From: Botrytis cinerea B05.10
Taxonomy: Eukaryota > Ascomycota > Leotiomycetes > Helotiales > Sclerotiniaceae
Length of the DNA: 64,000 nucleotides
Reading direction: 5' to 3'
Assembly (NCBI RefSeq): GCF_000143535.2
Contig: NC_037313.1
Coordinates: 1,433,501 to 1,497,500 of the forward strand
Shown: in pieces, positions 22,288-34,535 of the stretch
Layout of the letters: each line of letters begins with the position of its first letter
How positions within the stretch are numbered: the first letter of the stretch is position 1
Translations under genes and position numbers: made by a program
Notes under the pieces: model-generated
What the model saw: the letters and a program-made list of their open reading frames with translations, nothing else
What the model was told of the DNA's origin: nothing
Databases searched by the model: none

Positions 22288-23293
22288 TCAGCACTCTAAG
22301 AGCTTATGCGATGCAAGACTTGCTGGCTTTGAGTGACGCGAGGCTATACACAATGTCAGCATTACAAATGTCAATTTCCAAGTGAAATCGTTGCAAAGAT
22401 GATCGTAAAAGTTATTCAATGGTAGCAATGACCGACTTACTTGGGATGATCCAAATTTCATAATACCATTTTTCACCACGAGGCCCATTATTTGGTGATA
22501 GGGCAAGATATGTCCCCGCAGATTTAGCGGCCGCCATCATTCCCAGATGAAGCTTCACGATGGCAAGTTCAAACATAACATCGAATTCTGGCTGACCTGT
22601 AATCTTTAGATATCGAAGATTCTGTAATTTGCCTATCAACAATGGGGATCGATGGCAATTATCCACAGCAGCTTGCGAATGATATTTGATAGATAAATAA
22701 TGAGGATGAATATTGTAGAAATGTTCCTTTGCTGGTGTTTCCACTTGTAACCTTGGAATGATGTACATTGGCCATGGATAGCTTAAGCTTCCCGGAAACG
22801 TAGGAGTAAGATGTAAAGTGAGTGAGGTCAACGGAGCATTAGAAGCTATGATCTCTTCGAGGATTGGCTCCAGTAATTTGGTCTCGGAGGATGGTACTGA
22901 TAGTTCCAGACTCTTCAGAAATCGAACACAGTCATATGTGATGGAGAAAGCAAAACGGCATAGGGAAGGTCGATATAACATAAATCGAGGGTTCATCCGA
23001 CACAAGAATTCAGCCGCATCATTCAGGAACCAATGGTTCACCCGGAATAAAACTGCTCCTTCATGGACGAAAAAGTCGTGGCATTCTGCTTCAGAGAAAA
23101 TATCATCTCGACATCTCAAATTCCTGAAGAGATATGAGTAAATCTCATGCCGGAGCTCCGCTGGTAGATTGAAGAATCCATTACATGGCTCTAAGATATG
23201 AGCATCTTCCTGGGCAGGACGCCTCCGAACTTCTTTCCAATAGTCAGTTGTGTGGTCACAAATTGACTCTATCTCTATGATGGACCGTACTTT
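22288..23293 (-). CDS. F-box-like fungal protein, 5' end unresolved (possible pseudogene)
   Basis: A frame open on the minus strand from 23293 encodes about 300 residues, with FFNLPAELRHEIYSYLFRN near the start. That is the F-box-like helix pattern seen at the N-terminus of many fungal proteins, followed by a Leu-rich region with FAFSITYDCVRFLKSLELSVP. An intron at 22344-22440 (GTAAGT donor, TATAG acceptor) would replace an early stop with SRHSKPASLASHKLLEC before TGA at 22288. Despite the long open frame, no in-frame ATG occurs upstream of the F-box-like motif. Either a 5' exon is missed or the gene has lost its start. Fungal F-box proteins recruit substrates to SCF ubiquitin ligases, but the specific target is unknown. 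Confidence 0.5.
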
Positions 23294-25373
23294 TTAGCTT
23301 TGATAGGAGACATTCAATCCTTTCATATACCCCAGGTTTGTGGGTGGCCTTGTGGTGAAGACGCTGTAAAGATTGTGGTACGTGCGGCATGGTCAGTGAA
23401 AACTGTAGATCATCACGATAATGACGAATATCTGATCGTATTGGGCGAAGAACGAAAAGGGGGTGAAAGTTTGAAGTCCGGATTCAATAAAGTTGGGTTG
23501 GATTTCAGTGTAAGGCATAAGGCATGTTGGTGGCTTGATAGACGTTAGGACACATATCAAAAATGTGCTCGTATTTTTGGCCTTCCACAAACGAACCAAG
23601 CAATATCAGCTGTCATCTCCAACTTATTATTGAAAAGCGGAATCCAGGGGAACAAATACGGTACGGAACGTATTGACTTGATTGCAAGAAATTCGGATGA
23701 AACGAGGATTCCGGATGGACCATTTGAGCGCAATTTTAACTTCCTGATTGAGGCGACGATCAAAACTTATCCTTGTGGAACGATCAGGGAGGAATCTCAA
23801 AGCGCTGATATGTCTTGCCCTGTCTTCTCCGCCCCTTTGCCTTTTCGCCCTGGTCAATACTGGAAAATCATCTCCAGGTCAACGTCAAGCGCTTGTCACA
23901 GTGGCACTGGACTGGCACGACTGGGTACACGATTTGGTACCGAGAGAACTCGTAAGCATGAACTCTAACTGAAGAAAATGGTACCTGTCATGTCCGTACG
24001 AATGTGGGTATAGCCATGCAAATGGTAACAGACGCCCGACGTATAACGGCAAATCGAATTTCTTGAGGGAAAAAATAATAGGAAAGCAAGGCGGCTGGGA
24101 AATGCGGCGTAAACGATGTATCCGCCACAATATATATACATGCTACTCGAACACGAGGACGGGATATAACCAACAGTGTACCAACAAGAAGGTTTGGATT
24201 TATTAACCCAAGAGCCCAGTGAATCCACAAGATTGCGATATTAAAGGCTTGACTCCTCCGTTAACATCGCCGATGATAAGGGTTAGGACGGGTCGGTTTT
24301 CGTCGCTCTTCAATAGCCGTCGGCAACAGCACGAAGCAAGCAGATAGATGCATGCATAATTGAAACTTGACAAATCATGAAAGAATAGGAATAACGTCTT
24401 GTATTGATTATGCCCTAGACGTCAAACGAACGATCTCAATGTGTCAATGTAGCACGAAGAATGGACGTGCAGGTGGATATGTGGAGTTGTGGGTTTGTGG
24501 ATTTGACGGTGTTGATTCAAGACTCCGCGAAATTGGCCACTTTCTTTCTTTCCCTGAGCAGCACGGTCTAGAACAATCATGAAGCGATATCAGATGAAAG
24601 TATACTTAAAGTTTCTAGCACAATTGGCAATTCGTCCGATACTTTCCCAATACGTTCAAAAGCACGAAACATCCCTTTACGTTCAGATAAGAAATAGGAA
24701 CGTTTGGTTGCAAATAACCAAAGGGCCAGAGACCAGGTATGAAATTGGGGTTACCCTCTGGTTTCCTCGCCACACATTAAGCCATTCTCATCAATCTGGA
24801 GTTCGCGGAGTTTGTTTTCAAGGGCCCCCTGATGCCGGCAGTGTTGCTTCGAGATGGCTCCCAAATAACACTAAGTACCACGCCAACAGCGAATGTCTTC
24901 TTTATTTGAATCCAGGTTGAAAGCACAAACAAGTCGAATCGAAGAGCCATAATTTGAATTTTGATAGGAAGATAAAGCATGACCAAGAGACTGAAGCTAC
25001 CATAATGATAAACTGCTCAACTGCATATGAAAAGAAATGACTATTCATTCTAATATCCGTTATCCCAAAAATTGTTAAGTACATTCAATAACTACAGTTA
25101 AACAAAAGAAATATGTCCAAGGAAACTTGAAATACAAAGGGCTGACAGACATCAAGAACCCTATTAGATCTTGCTCAACACTATTATGTACTTGAAAACA
25201 CAGATCGACCACCATATTATAACATCTTCGCAATGATCAGATCACCAGCCAGAACTCATCAAAAGCATATTCCACAATCATAAACATAATACCAATCAAG
25301 AATCGAAATCGAAATCAAAATAATCGAACAAGAGAAACTCCGTATATCATCATGGCCGTTATACATGTCATAA
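23294..25373. other. intergenic region, no gene recognised
   Basis: About 2.1 kb. If the F-box-like gene has a missed first exon, it lies near 23300-23500; a candidate ATG near 23312 on the minus strand leads into another frame that stops after about twelve codons. The rest has only short frames. The right end includes the 3' untranslated region of the giant gene. Confidence 0.4.
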
Positions 25374-28300
25374 TCAATGCTTTTCTGAAGCAAAGACCTT
25401 TTTCCCCAATGTCATAAAGCTCTTAAAAGCATTCTTTGGTTTTTCCGCTGGTTTTTCCGATGCACGGGAGCCTCGAGATATGGGTATCTCTGGACGAGAG
25501 CCTCGTGAACTATAAGAATTCGAATGATGCCTCGTCGGTCGTCTTTCCCGAGTAACTGGCCTCGAGCTAGGCTTCGATTCTCCGTTATCGACATCGTTTT
25601 CGGGGAATGGTTCTAATGATTTATCACTTTTCTCCTCCAGTTCTCGATTCCTGGCCTCTTGCTCCTTGGCCTCGCGTTCCTCGGTATCTCTTTCTTCTCG
25701 CTTTCTACGTCTCTCCTCACGATGTCGACGCCTCAACTCATCGTCCTTTTCCCTTTGGAGCATATTTTCTGCTTCCGCCTCTTCCTTGGCAAGCCTTTCT
25801 TGTCTCTTCATCTCCCTGCGAGTTCTTCTTGCCTCCTTCTCCTCCTCCGTCTTATACTTCTCCCTGGTAGAATCTCGTCGACTTGGCTCTTTCCGGGAAC
25901 TATAAGTTCGTTCAGACTCTCTACGAGACGACGAGTGAGAATGGTGTGGATATGACCGAGATGATTTTCTTGCGTTAGAACTCATCTTTGGACGTTCTGG
26001 TGTAACATCGAACTGAGGAGGGCCCGGCTCATCAACGATGGAATCCCTTCTGGAACGTGTGACGGGGGTAAGCTTCTCCTTGATATGTGGCTCGTCGTTT
26101 GCCATGAATGGACTGGTAACTTCGCTTTGAACACGCTTCTTGAAACTTAGAAGTCGGGATCGGATGCCATCACTTTCATGGGGAGTGATCGAGTACGACT
26201 TTGAAGTACTTTCTCTTCGTGATCTTGATCGCTTTGGAGCGGATGATAATAGAACTGGTTCGGCTTTTTTCCTTTGCAGTGAATCCTCAGCTTTTTGTGC
26301 CTCTTCCTCAGCCTTTCGGGCTTCTTCAGCTCTGAAGGCTTCTTCGGCCTTGATTGCTGCTTCTCTTTTAGCTGCTCGGCGTTCTTCCTTTTTTCTATCG
26401 TGCTCTTCTTGTTCCTCTCGATTTCGGTCTCTACGATGGCGTCGGCGACGTTCACGTTCATCGTCCACACCCTCAATAGCACTATCTCGACGATCCGGAG
26501 ATTGCTTTGCTGGAGAAATATCGCGGGCTGGCTCCTCTTTATCTTCCTTTTCTTCTTTGCGGCCAGACCTACGTCGATAAGAACGCTCGGGCTCGTCTTC
26601 CCTATGGCTAGATCGTCGGCGATGAGAACGTTCTGGTCGCTCTCTGTCCTCTTCTTTTTGACTAGGTCTGTGACTACGATAATTTTCCTTATCATCTTCC
26701 CTGTCACTGGTTGCGCCATTGGTTCTGTGACTGTGAGAATGTCTTCGGCGTCTTGGCTGTTCTTCTGGTCTGCTGGAAGGTGGATATTCACCATATTTGG
26801 CTGAATTGTGATTACTGAATGAGTGATGCCTCGAGCTCCTGTGTCTGCGTCTGTCTTTGTCTGATTTTGAAGGAGACTCAGCTCCTTTATCCTCGCGATT
26901 TTCAATTCGTTCTGGCTCATTTACCAGAGGTTGGTCAGCTATTGGAGTATCATCTTCCTTATCGTCCAAGGCCTTGGCTGCCGCTGCCGCTGCCGCTGCA
27001 CTTGCAAGTCCAGCAAGGGCAACAGCCTCAAAGTCCTCGACTTCTTTCGGCTTCTCGTCCTTTGGAGACTCGACTTGCTCTTCTATGGGATCTGAGGGAG
27101 CAGGAGGCTCTTCAATAACTTCCTGCAAGATTTCTTTAGCCTCGGGGACTTCTTCTGCTGTTGGGACCGCAGAGGGATCAGATGATAGATCTTGGGCGGG
27201 TTCCTCGGAGGCCTCCTTGGTTTCCGTAGTTTGTTCCACAACAGTGCCCTCTATCGCTGGCTCTTCTAAGGGTGGTGCTTCCGCAACAATTGTCTCATCG
27301 ATCGGCTGTTCAGCCACTAGAGCGACGTGCTCTTCGTTCGGTGGCGTAACGCTAGCATTTTCGACAGCTTCTTCGACATTCTGTTCACTGGATGCTTCCA
27401 CTAATGGTTCTTGGACAGTTTCGACAGGTTGTTGGGGATCTGGTTCACTGGATGCCTCCACTGGTTCCTGGATAGTTTCGGCGACGGGCTCTTCAATTGG
27501 CGTTTCAATGGTTGGTTCCGGGACGACTGGCTCTTGGGCAGTCTCGACTGTAGGTATATCGAGAATTGGCGCCTCGCTAGTGGTATCCTCATGGGGATGA
27601 TCGGCAGCTGGCTCCCCAGTGAGTTCTTGAACCGTAGTCTCTTCAGCCTGCCCAGCGGCCACTTCTTCGATTGGTTCTTGAGTGGCCAGATCTTCTATTC
27701 GATATCAGTATGCATTCATTCAATAGAATCAATGACAACACACCCTCTAATGTCTCAACGACCTCAGGCTGCTCCTCGCCCTGAATCTCCTCCACTGGTT
27801 GGACGACATCAAGTTGCTTAGGCTCAGACTCTGCATGATACTTAGCGTCAGTGACTTAAGGATTAAGGGGAAAGTGAAGATAAAAATCTCTTTCTCTGAA
27901 ACTTTGGGCCATCGTAAATTCTAGATTCAAAACGAGAATGGATTCAAGATCTCCGAGATTGAACGTACCAGGTGGTGCTTGTTCCTCATCCTCCAAAATC
28001 TCAACGGGTTTGGGAGTTGCTTGGGGAGTTTTAACGATTGGGCTGGGTTCTAGAAACATCTCGTGTCAGTTTGTGTGCAAAGACACTTTTTCTATTTTAT
28101 CTTCTGAGAGGTGTCTATTGGATTCTTTCGCATTTGCAACGCCCAATGTTCTTTTAAACTTTGGATTTGTCATCTTTTGGTATGAAAGTTGTCAAAAGTT
28201 CCGGCTGTCTGAAATACATCTTGGGGTTGTAAAAGTTTATTCGAAGTAGATTGACTCAGAAATCTGCCAATACAATATACGCTGTATAATATATAGTTTT

Positions 28301-31300
28301 GAATATATCCACAATAGGCAAGTGGCGTTGTCGTGGAGTATGAAATTCGACACGTGTCAAATGATCGTGGACATACGTATGCAGCGTTGCATGTGTACAA
28401 AATGAAAGAGAACACATAACTTACCAATAGACATTTCTATCTCGACGCTCTCTGGCTCGGGATTGCTTTCAATTACTGGTTCCTCGGGAGTATCAACTGG
28501 GGCAGATTCTAATTACCCCGCATTAGTTTATTTATCATAATGTGGACAAGAGACGAAAAAGTGAAGACTTACCAGGAGCAATTTCTTCTTCAACCACAGG
28601 CTCTGAAGGGGGACAGTTGGCTGTTGAAAAGATATCAATGAGCTTGACATTCTCTGAGGGAGCTTTAAGTAGGGGATCCAAAGCCCAGTTTGAGATGAAT
28701 TCAAAACCTCCGGGACACTTACTGGCTTCTGGTTCTATAGGAGATTCTGAAGGAGTTGATTCTTCGGCTGGAGCGGGAATGGGCTCGCCTATTGTGGGCT
28801 CAGGTTCAGGTTCTGTATTTTGGTATGAGCAATCTTTTCTTGGAACGTGGTGGAGAAATTAGTTATTAAACACTCACCAGCTGTACCTTCCTGGATTGGA
28901 TCGGCAGCAGGGTTTTCAGTGTGCGGAGCGTCAGGAGCGGGCTCTTCGATAAGAGGATTTTCATCAAGGGGCTCTTCAGTAGGAATATCTTCACTCAAAG
29001 GCTCTTGAACTGGAATGGTCTCCATCGGTGTTGACTCGAGATCTAGATGTTTTCTTCAGCTACATTTCAAAAATAAAGCATAAACTCCTTGCAATACTTA
29101 CCAGCATCTTTTCCTAGAACTACCTCCTCTTCAGGTGCTTCTACTGGTGGTTCTTTATCTGCCGCTGTCTCAACAGGTGTAGCATCGGTGGGGACAGATT
29201 CTGGTCCTTTTCAGTAAATCATTAGTATGTCTGACATTCTGATTATAAAATATTCTCATTTTGTGACCTCTTACCGACTGGAGCTTCCACATTCTCAACA
29301 ACCTCATTATCCTCTTCCGCGGGTGGTTGGGGGTCACCGATGGTTTGGGTCTCTTTTTCTGTGACTAATAGAATTTGTTATTCCCTTGATTTCATTCATG
29401 CCAAACGAAGCACAGTGTTAAGAGAAAGTGTGGGGAAACTTACTAGCAGCAACATCACCAGTGATCTCATCGATCTCAATCTTTTCCGGGGCTGTTCATT
29501 GCTATCTTAGTATCCTGTTGTATTCAAATAGGTTGGTGGAAGAAAACTGAATGTCAAATTACCTGCAGGAGATTCATGCGCTTCAACGGGTTGTTCTTCA
29601 TGAATTGGAAGGTTAGGATCTTCACATGAGACGGTTTCTTCGGACTGAATGGGTTCTTTGTCCTCGACAACTGGTTCGGGCTCATTTTCCTCATTGACGG
29701 AAACTTCTGACACCTCAATTGCCCCTTGCTCAGGAACAAGACTTTCGGATTCCTGGGACGGGGTATTTTCTGTGGTCTCAACTGAGGGTTCCTCGCTAGC
29801 TGGCTCGGAAGTTTCCACTGCAGGGGCGTCCGGACTCTGGTCAGATTTGTCCTCGGGCATTGGGATTCCGGTTTCCTTGTTATCGATTGTTTCTTCTGAA
29901 TGCAATGGTTCTTCTTCCTCGATAACTGACTTGGAAGTATCGCCTTCGATGACGGGAGTTTCTTGGTCTTTCCCTAACTCTTGGGTAGGATTTTCAATTT
30001 CCGAAGCTTCGATATGTTTCTCTCCTTCACTGACTAATACGGGAAGACTTTCCACGGCAGAGGTCTCTGTATTTTCGATAACCTCTTTTTCTGGTTCGTG
30101 AACTTCTTTAATATCGATGTCTTCGCTTGGCTGGGTAGTATCCTTCTCAATCACCGATTCGGAAAGGTTGTCTGCAACAGATATCTGCGGGGTTTCGGCA
30201 GATTCTTCCTCGTGGACAGGAGTATCGCGATCTCCAACATTAGCTGTTACGGCTAGCTGATTATCCTCCTCTACGGACTTGGGGACGTTCTCGACGGGTT
30301 CTTCTCCGGGGATAGGAACATTGTTATTATCGATATTCGCTGTTTCATCAAGTTGAACGTTATCCTCTCCGTCCAATGATTTGGGCGCACTATCCAAGGA
30401 AAGAACAGGAGCTTCATTCGATTCAATATCAAGAGCCAGAGCACTTATTTCTTCCGTCTTATGCAAATGTTCCTCCTCACTACTTGCTGTTTCAGGGCCA
30501 TTTCCTTCGGTGGCAGGCGAATTATTTTCCTCGTGTTCGTTATCAGATTCCGAATCTTCATCATTTGAATCGCCATCCCAACTCGATGCCTCATCATCCG
30601 ATTCGACTGGATCAGATTCCTTCAACTGTTTCACCTCGATTTCGTCCCCGTGCTCGGTAGGAGGCAAATTGGTGTGAAGTTCTTCAATTGATTCGGGATT
30701 GATGTTATCTGGAGCAGTTTGTGCGGGACTTCCATTCGGATCTTGAGGGGGATCTTGAGAGTTTTCTATTTGATGTTCATCGCTAGCCGGCAATTCTTGA
30801 GTTTCATTGCAAAGCTTTTCCTCTCCAGATTCGACTTGTGACTCCTCGCTTGGTTGTTCCAAATTCTTTTCAGTATTGACAGGAATGATTTCATTATCAG
30901 TCTTAGTCATTGGGGCGGCATCTGGAGATTCTTGTTTCGTTTCTATCTCGTCTAAAGCATCTTCTGTTGGCAAGTTTTCTGGATGATTGGATGCCTGCTC
31001 AATCACTACGGGATCTTGTTCAGGCATAAGCAAATCTGCTATCTCGTCATCTTCGGAGGATTCATAAAAATCTTCAACATCTCCTAGAGAAATGTTTTCC
31101 TGCTCCAAGTTATCCTCAACCGCGGCTGGCAAATCGACTTTCTCGAGTTGATTTACTATGTCACCATTCGCTTGTGGTTCTTGAGATTCCTCATTTTCCA
31201 TTGGAGTCTCTTCGGATTCCGGTAATTTTTGAGCATTTTCAGCCTCGATGGAAGTTTGATCATTTGTAATCGGTGTCTTTTCATTCTCTGAATTTTCATT

Positions 31301-34300
31301 GCTTTCTTCCATATCGATTGGCGCGTCTTCGATTGCCGCAGATGTTTCTGGTGTTGAATCTCCCTCGATTATGGCTTGTGCACCATCCGAATGATCCTTA
31401 TCCGACGCTTCCTCTTCTACTGGAGTTTCCTGAACATTTTCGCTCTCGATTGGCAATTCTTCAACTTTTGTATTGATTTCCAGATCTCCGGGTTCAACGA
31501 GGGCAGCTTCTTGGCTCTGTGTTGACTTTTCGATTGTAACTGGAACATCTAGGACGTCATCGCTGGGTTCAACGCTTTCTTGCTCTGGGCTGACTTCAGG
31601 ACTTTCCTCGGTAGACTCTCCGGCAACGCTAATTTCAACGGCCGGACTATCATCAGAATCGCAATCGCTTGAACGTGCTAATTCCTGAATGACATCATCC
31701 TTAACATCGGAGCCTTCCACGTGATCTGCTAGTTCATTAGTCTCGGTAGTCCCTGTCGGATCTTCGGGGGTCAGAATATCGGTATCGATATTGTTGGGCT
31801 CTGTTTCCGTAGGCGTTTCCTCGCATGGCTTCGATTCCTCATCGGTATGATCATTTACCTCTTCGAGAGTTTCAACACTTTTGAGTCCAGTTTCTTCGGG
31901 ACTAGGCGTTTCGACTTCGGTTAGTTGGGGAGGCTCATCTTTTGAATCTTCTGTGCCTGTTTGGTCCGGGACAACCTCTTCTGGGGTATCCAAAGTCTCA
32001 TGATTGACGTCATTGGGTTCTTCTTTCTTCTCGTCTTGAGCATCGCTTTCGATCGTAACTGGCTCTTGAACAGGTAGAGATATTGGCTCGCTTGGATCGG
32101 AGGCTTCTTCAGAAACGGGTTCTTTAGAAGATTCTTCCTCTATTGGCTTTTCATTCGCATCAAGTTCGGCTTGGGGTTCTGATTCAATCTTTTCCCCAGG
32201 CACATGTTCGATGTGAGGTGATACTTCCTCATCATTATGTGCACTTTCTTCTAGAATAGCCGGTTCATCGCTAGGGTGAATGCCATTCTCTGGCTGAGGC
32301 TCATCGACCGTTGTAGGTGTCTCCAGGGGGCTTGGATCTTCTTCGCCAGTGGCACTCATCAGTACGGATTCGACAGGTTTTGAAGCCTCTTCCACAGGAG
32401 CCGGCACCTCCTCGGCATCAGTTGGAATATCCTCGCTGCTTGAGCTCTTTCCAGCTGCTTCAGGATCCAATGGACCATGTTCATCCGGTAAAGGACTTTC
32501 CTCTTCATTGATAGGACTTTCCACTGCAGCCCCCGAAAGAACCTCACTGCTGGGCTCTTCCGCATTAATCTCCGTCCCATTTACAGCTGTGAGCTTATCA
32601 TCCTCAACTTCATCCGTTTCGTTTGTAACAGGAATTTCCTCATCCACGTGAGATTCTGCGACGGCAGCAGGATTCTCTTCTGTGATCGGAATCTCTCCAT
32701 CTTCCACCTTTACATCTTCTGCTATTAGCACATCAACTGTGGGTGCTTCTTCTGTAACTAAATGTTCTTCGGAGACGGCCTGATTGTTTTGCATGCTCGG
32801 AACGTCTTCGTCCTCCTCCTTTACGTCATCTGAAGCTGGTACATCACTGGTTGGTGTCTCCTCGGTATTTGGATGCTCTTCAAGTTGTGTTGGTAAGTTC
32901 TCTTGCACTGGTACTATTTCTTCGGCCTCTATATTCTCGCTTGGGTTATCTTCTGAAAGAGGTGGGGGGTCTGGATCTTTTGGGGTGATAGTTAGTACAT
33001 CTTATTCATGACGTCTGATTATTGACCGCAGATTGATATTTCAAAACTTCATCAAGCAATAGTAGTACTCACCTGATACTGGCTGAACAACATCTGAAGT
33101 TGTCAGTGGCTCCTGGACTGGTTCATCGTCATTGTTTTCAGCCGGTATGGACTTATCACTCTGTATCGCCGATTCCGAAGGTTTCAGTATTGGTACTAAT
33201 GCCATTTTAGAAGCATCCCTCCCTTTGCTCCTACTTTTCTTAGCGTCACCTTTCTCTTTCCTGTCCTTTGCCTTCCTTTTCTCCCCCCTCGAATGTTTTT
33301 CAGGCTCAACATGTTTCCGCAGGGGCGGATCGGGAACTTCCGGTGGTACTTCCTCAGTAGACCGGGAGCTTTCCCTGCTCCTTCTAGTCTTCTTACTCAA
33401 CAGAGATTCGGGTTTGCGTGGCACTTCGGGCACAGGTGGCTTCTTGTCCTTACTGCTCCTCTTACTCTTCTTGTCTTTTGACCTGGAACTTGTTGATACG
33501 ATGTCATCGGCGAAACGAACTGTATGATTTGACGGATGCGACTGATGGGGTTCTATTTTACTAAGTGCATATCTGTCATCCCGTATGTCTTCTGATGGTG
33601 GAGCGTCTGGAACACAGGGAGGGATACCATCAGGTGGATCTGAAGTAGGATCGGAAGGATTTTCTAAGTTGTGATTCGATTCTGGCTCCGGTACTGTTTG
33701 AAAGTCAATGATGAGATCTTATGTTTAAAAAGACGAAGTGGCGCTCATGGACACGTGAATATGATACTTAGTACTCCAAGATATAAAATGTTTCCATACC
33801 TGCTTCTGTACTATCATTCGCTAGATCTTCTTCCGGAGTCGCGGTCGACTCTATCGATTTCGAGTTAGTCAATTCATCTGTCGTCGGTAAGGGCTTGTCG
33901 GTTTTGGGAGACTGAGGTTGTTCTTCCAAGTCATGTGTATCTTCATTTCCTTCCTCCTTGGAAGTATCCTCCTCCTGTGAATGTGGATCTTCCTCCTCAC
34001 TTTCAGACAGCGGGGTGTCGCTTGTTTCTTTCGTTTCTATTGGCTCCTTTGGTATTCCCTTTAATTTGTCTTGAGTCTCATTATCATTACCATCACCCTC
34101 CTCTTCATCTTCATCGTCTGTGTTGTTGATTAGCAATGCAAAGTTAGATCTATAGGAGCATTCAAAGTTGCATTTTTAGTGGAAGTGGAACATTATGATT
34201 GTTTATTTGATCAAAAACAATAATTGTGGAGAAGATTGTAGAGTTTTGATGAAATTTCGAGATGCAGACATGGAATCAGGAAAGCTTACCTGTCTTCCCC

Positions 34301-34535
34301 TCACAATATCTGGCAATTTTAATATTTGAGGTATCCAATACTATAGGCTTTGCCCACTGAGTTGTCTGGATTGAGGACCAATTACTACCAATGGCCGTGG
34401 TTCTGGCTGGACAAAAAGAAATATTCATACTGAGGGTGTGTGTACCTCGTCACAAGCAACAGAAGATGCAGAATCCTCTACGTGATGAACGAATTGAACG
34501 TCCTTCTTATTGTTCTCTTGATCCTTTCTTCCCAT
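25374..34535 (-). CDS. giant acidic, intrinsically disordered protein (about 2543 residues, 15 exons)
   Basis: Minus-strand exons: 34535-34446, 34365-34290, 34117-33800, 33693-33073, 32976-29563, 29491-29444, 29358-29275, 29206-29102, 29042-28878, 28812-28723, 28620-28573, 28508-28425, 28049-27969, 27830-27744, 27694-25374. All join in one frame. Intron 1 is phase 0; the other 13 are phase 1. The start MGRKDQENNKKDVQF sits in a good CCATGG context. Residues 56-1770 are Glu/Asp/Pro/Ser/Thr-rich with endless EEP/PVE-like motifs; residues about 200-300 are Lys/Ser-rich and basic. The last exon has EEP repeats, an Ala-rich stretch (about 1992-2013), then long Arg/Ser/Glu-rich, coiled-coil-like tracts, ending FKSFMTLGKKVFASEKH. 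No catalytic domain or membrane helix is visible. I do not recognise a family; a scaffold or cytoskeletal linker is only a guess. Confidence 0.78.
27695..29562 (-). repeat. run of symmetric phase 1-1 mini-exons within the giant gene
   Basis: Nine exons in this stretch measure 48, 84, 105, 165, 90, 48, 84, 81 and 87 nt, all multiples of three and all bounded by phase-1 introns of 49-375 nt. Five of them are 81-90 nt and encode 27-30-residue acidic/Pro segments. The codon at the junction is most often for Glu or Asp. Two acceptors are ambiguous (29359 versus 29365, and 28621 versus 28603), because in-frame AG pairs lie 6 and 18 nt apart. Confidence 0.7.

Noticed and set aside
26147..26920. 257-codon minus-strand frame overlapping the giant gene's last exon in another frame
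   Set aside because: Its composition reflects a shifted reading of the Arg/Ser/Glu repeats, and the spliced main frame explains the region.
26857..27600. 247-codon plus-strand frame rich in Ser/Gly/Ala
   Set aside because: It is the reverse complement of the repetitive last exon of the giant gene; low complexity keeps several frames open there.
28050..28424. Hidden additional mini-exon in the longest intron of the giant gene
   Set aside because: I found no phase-matched acidic/Pro segment flanked by splice signals within these 375 bases.
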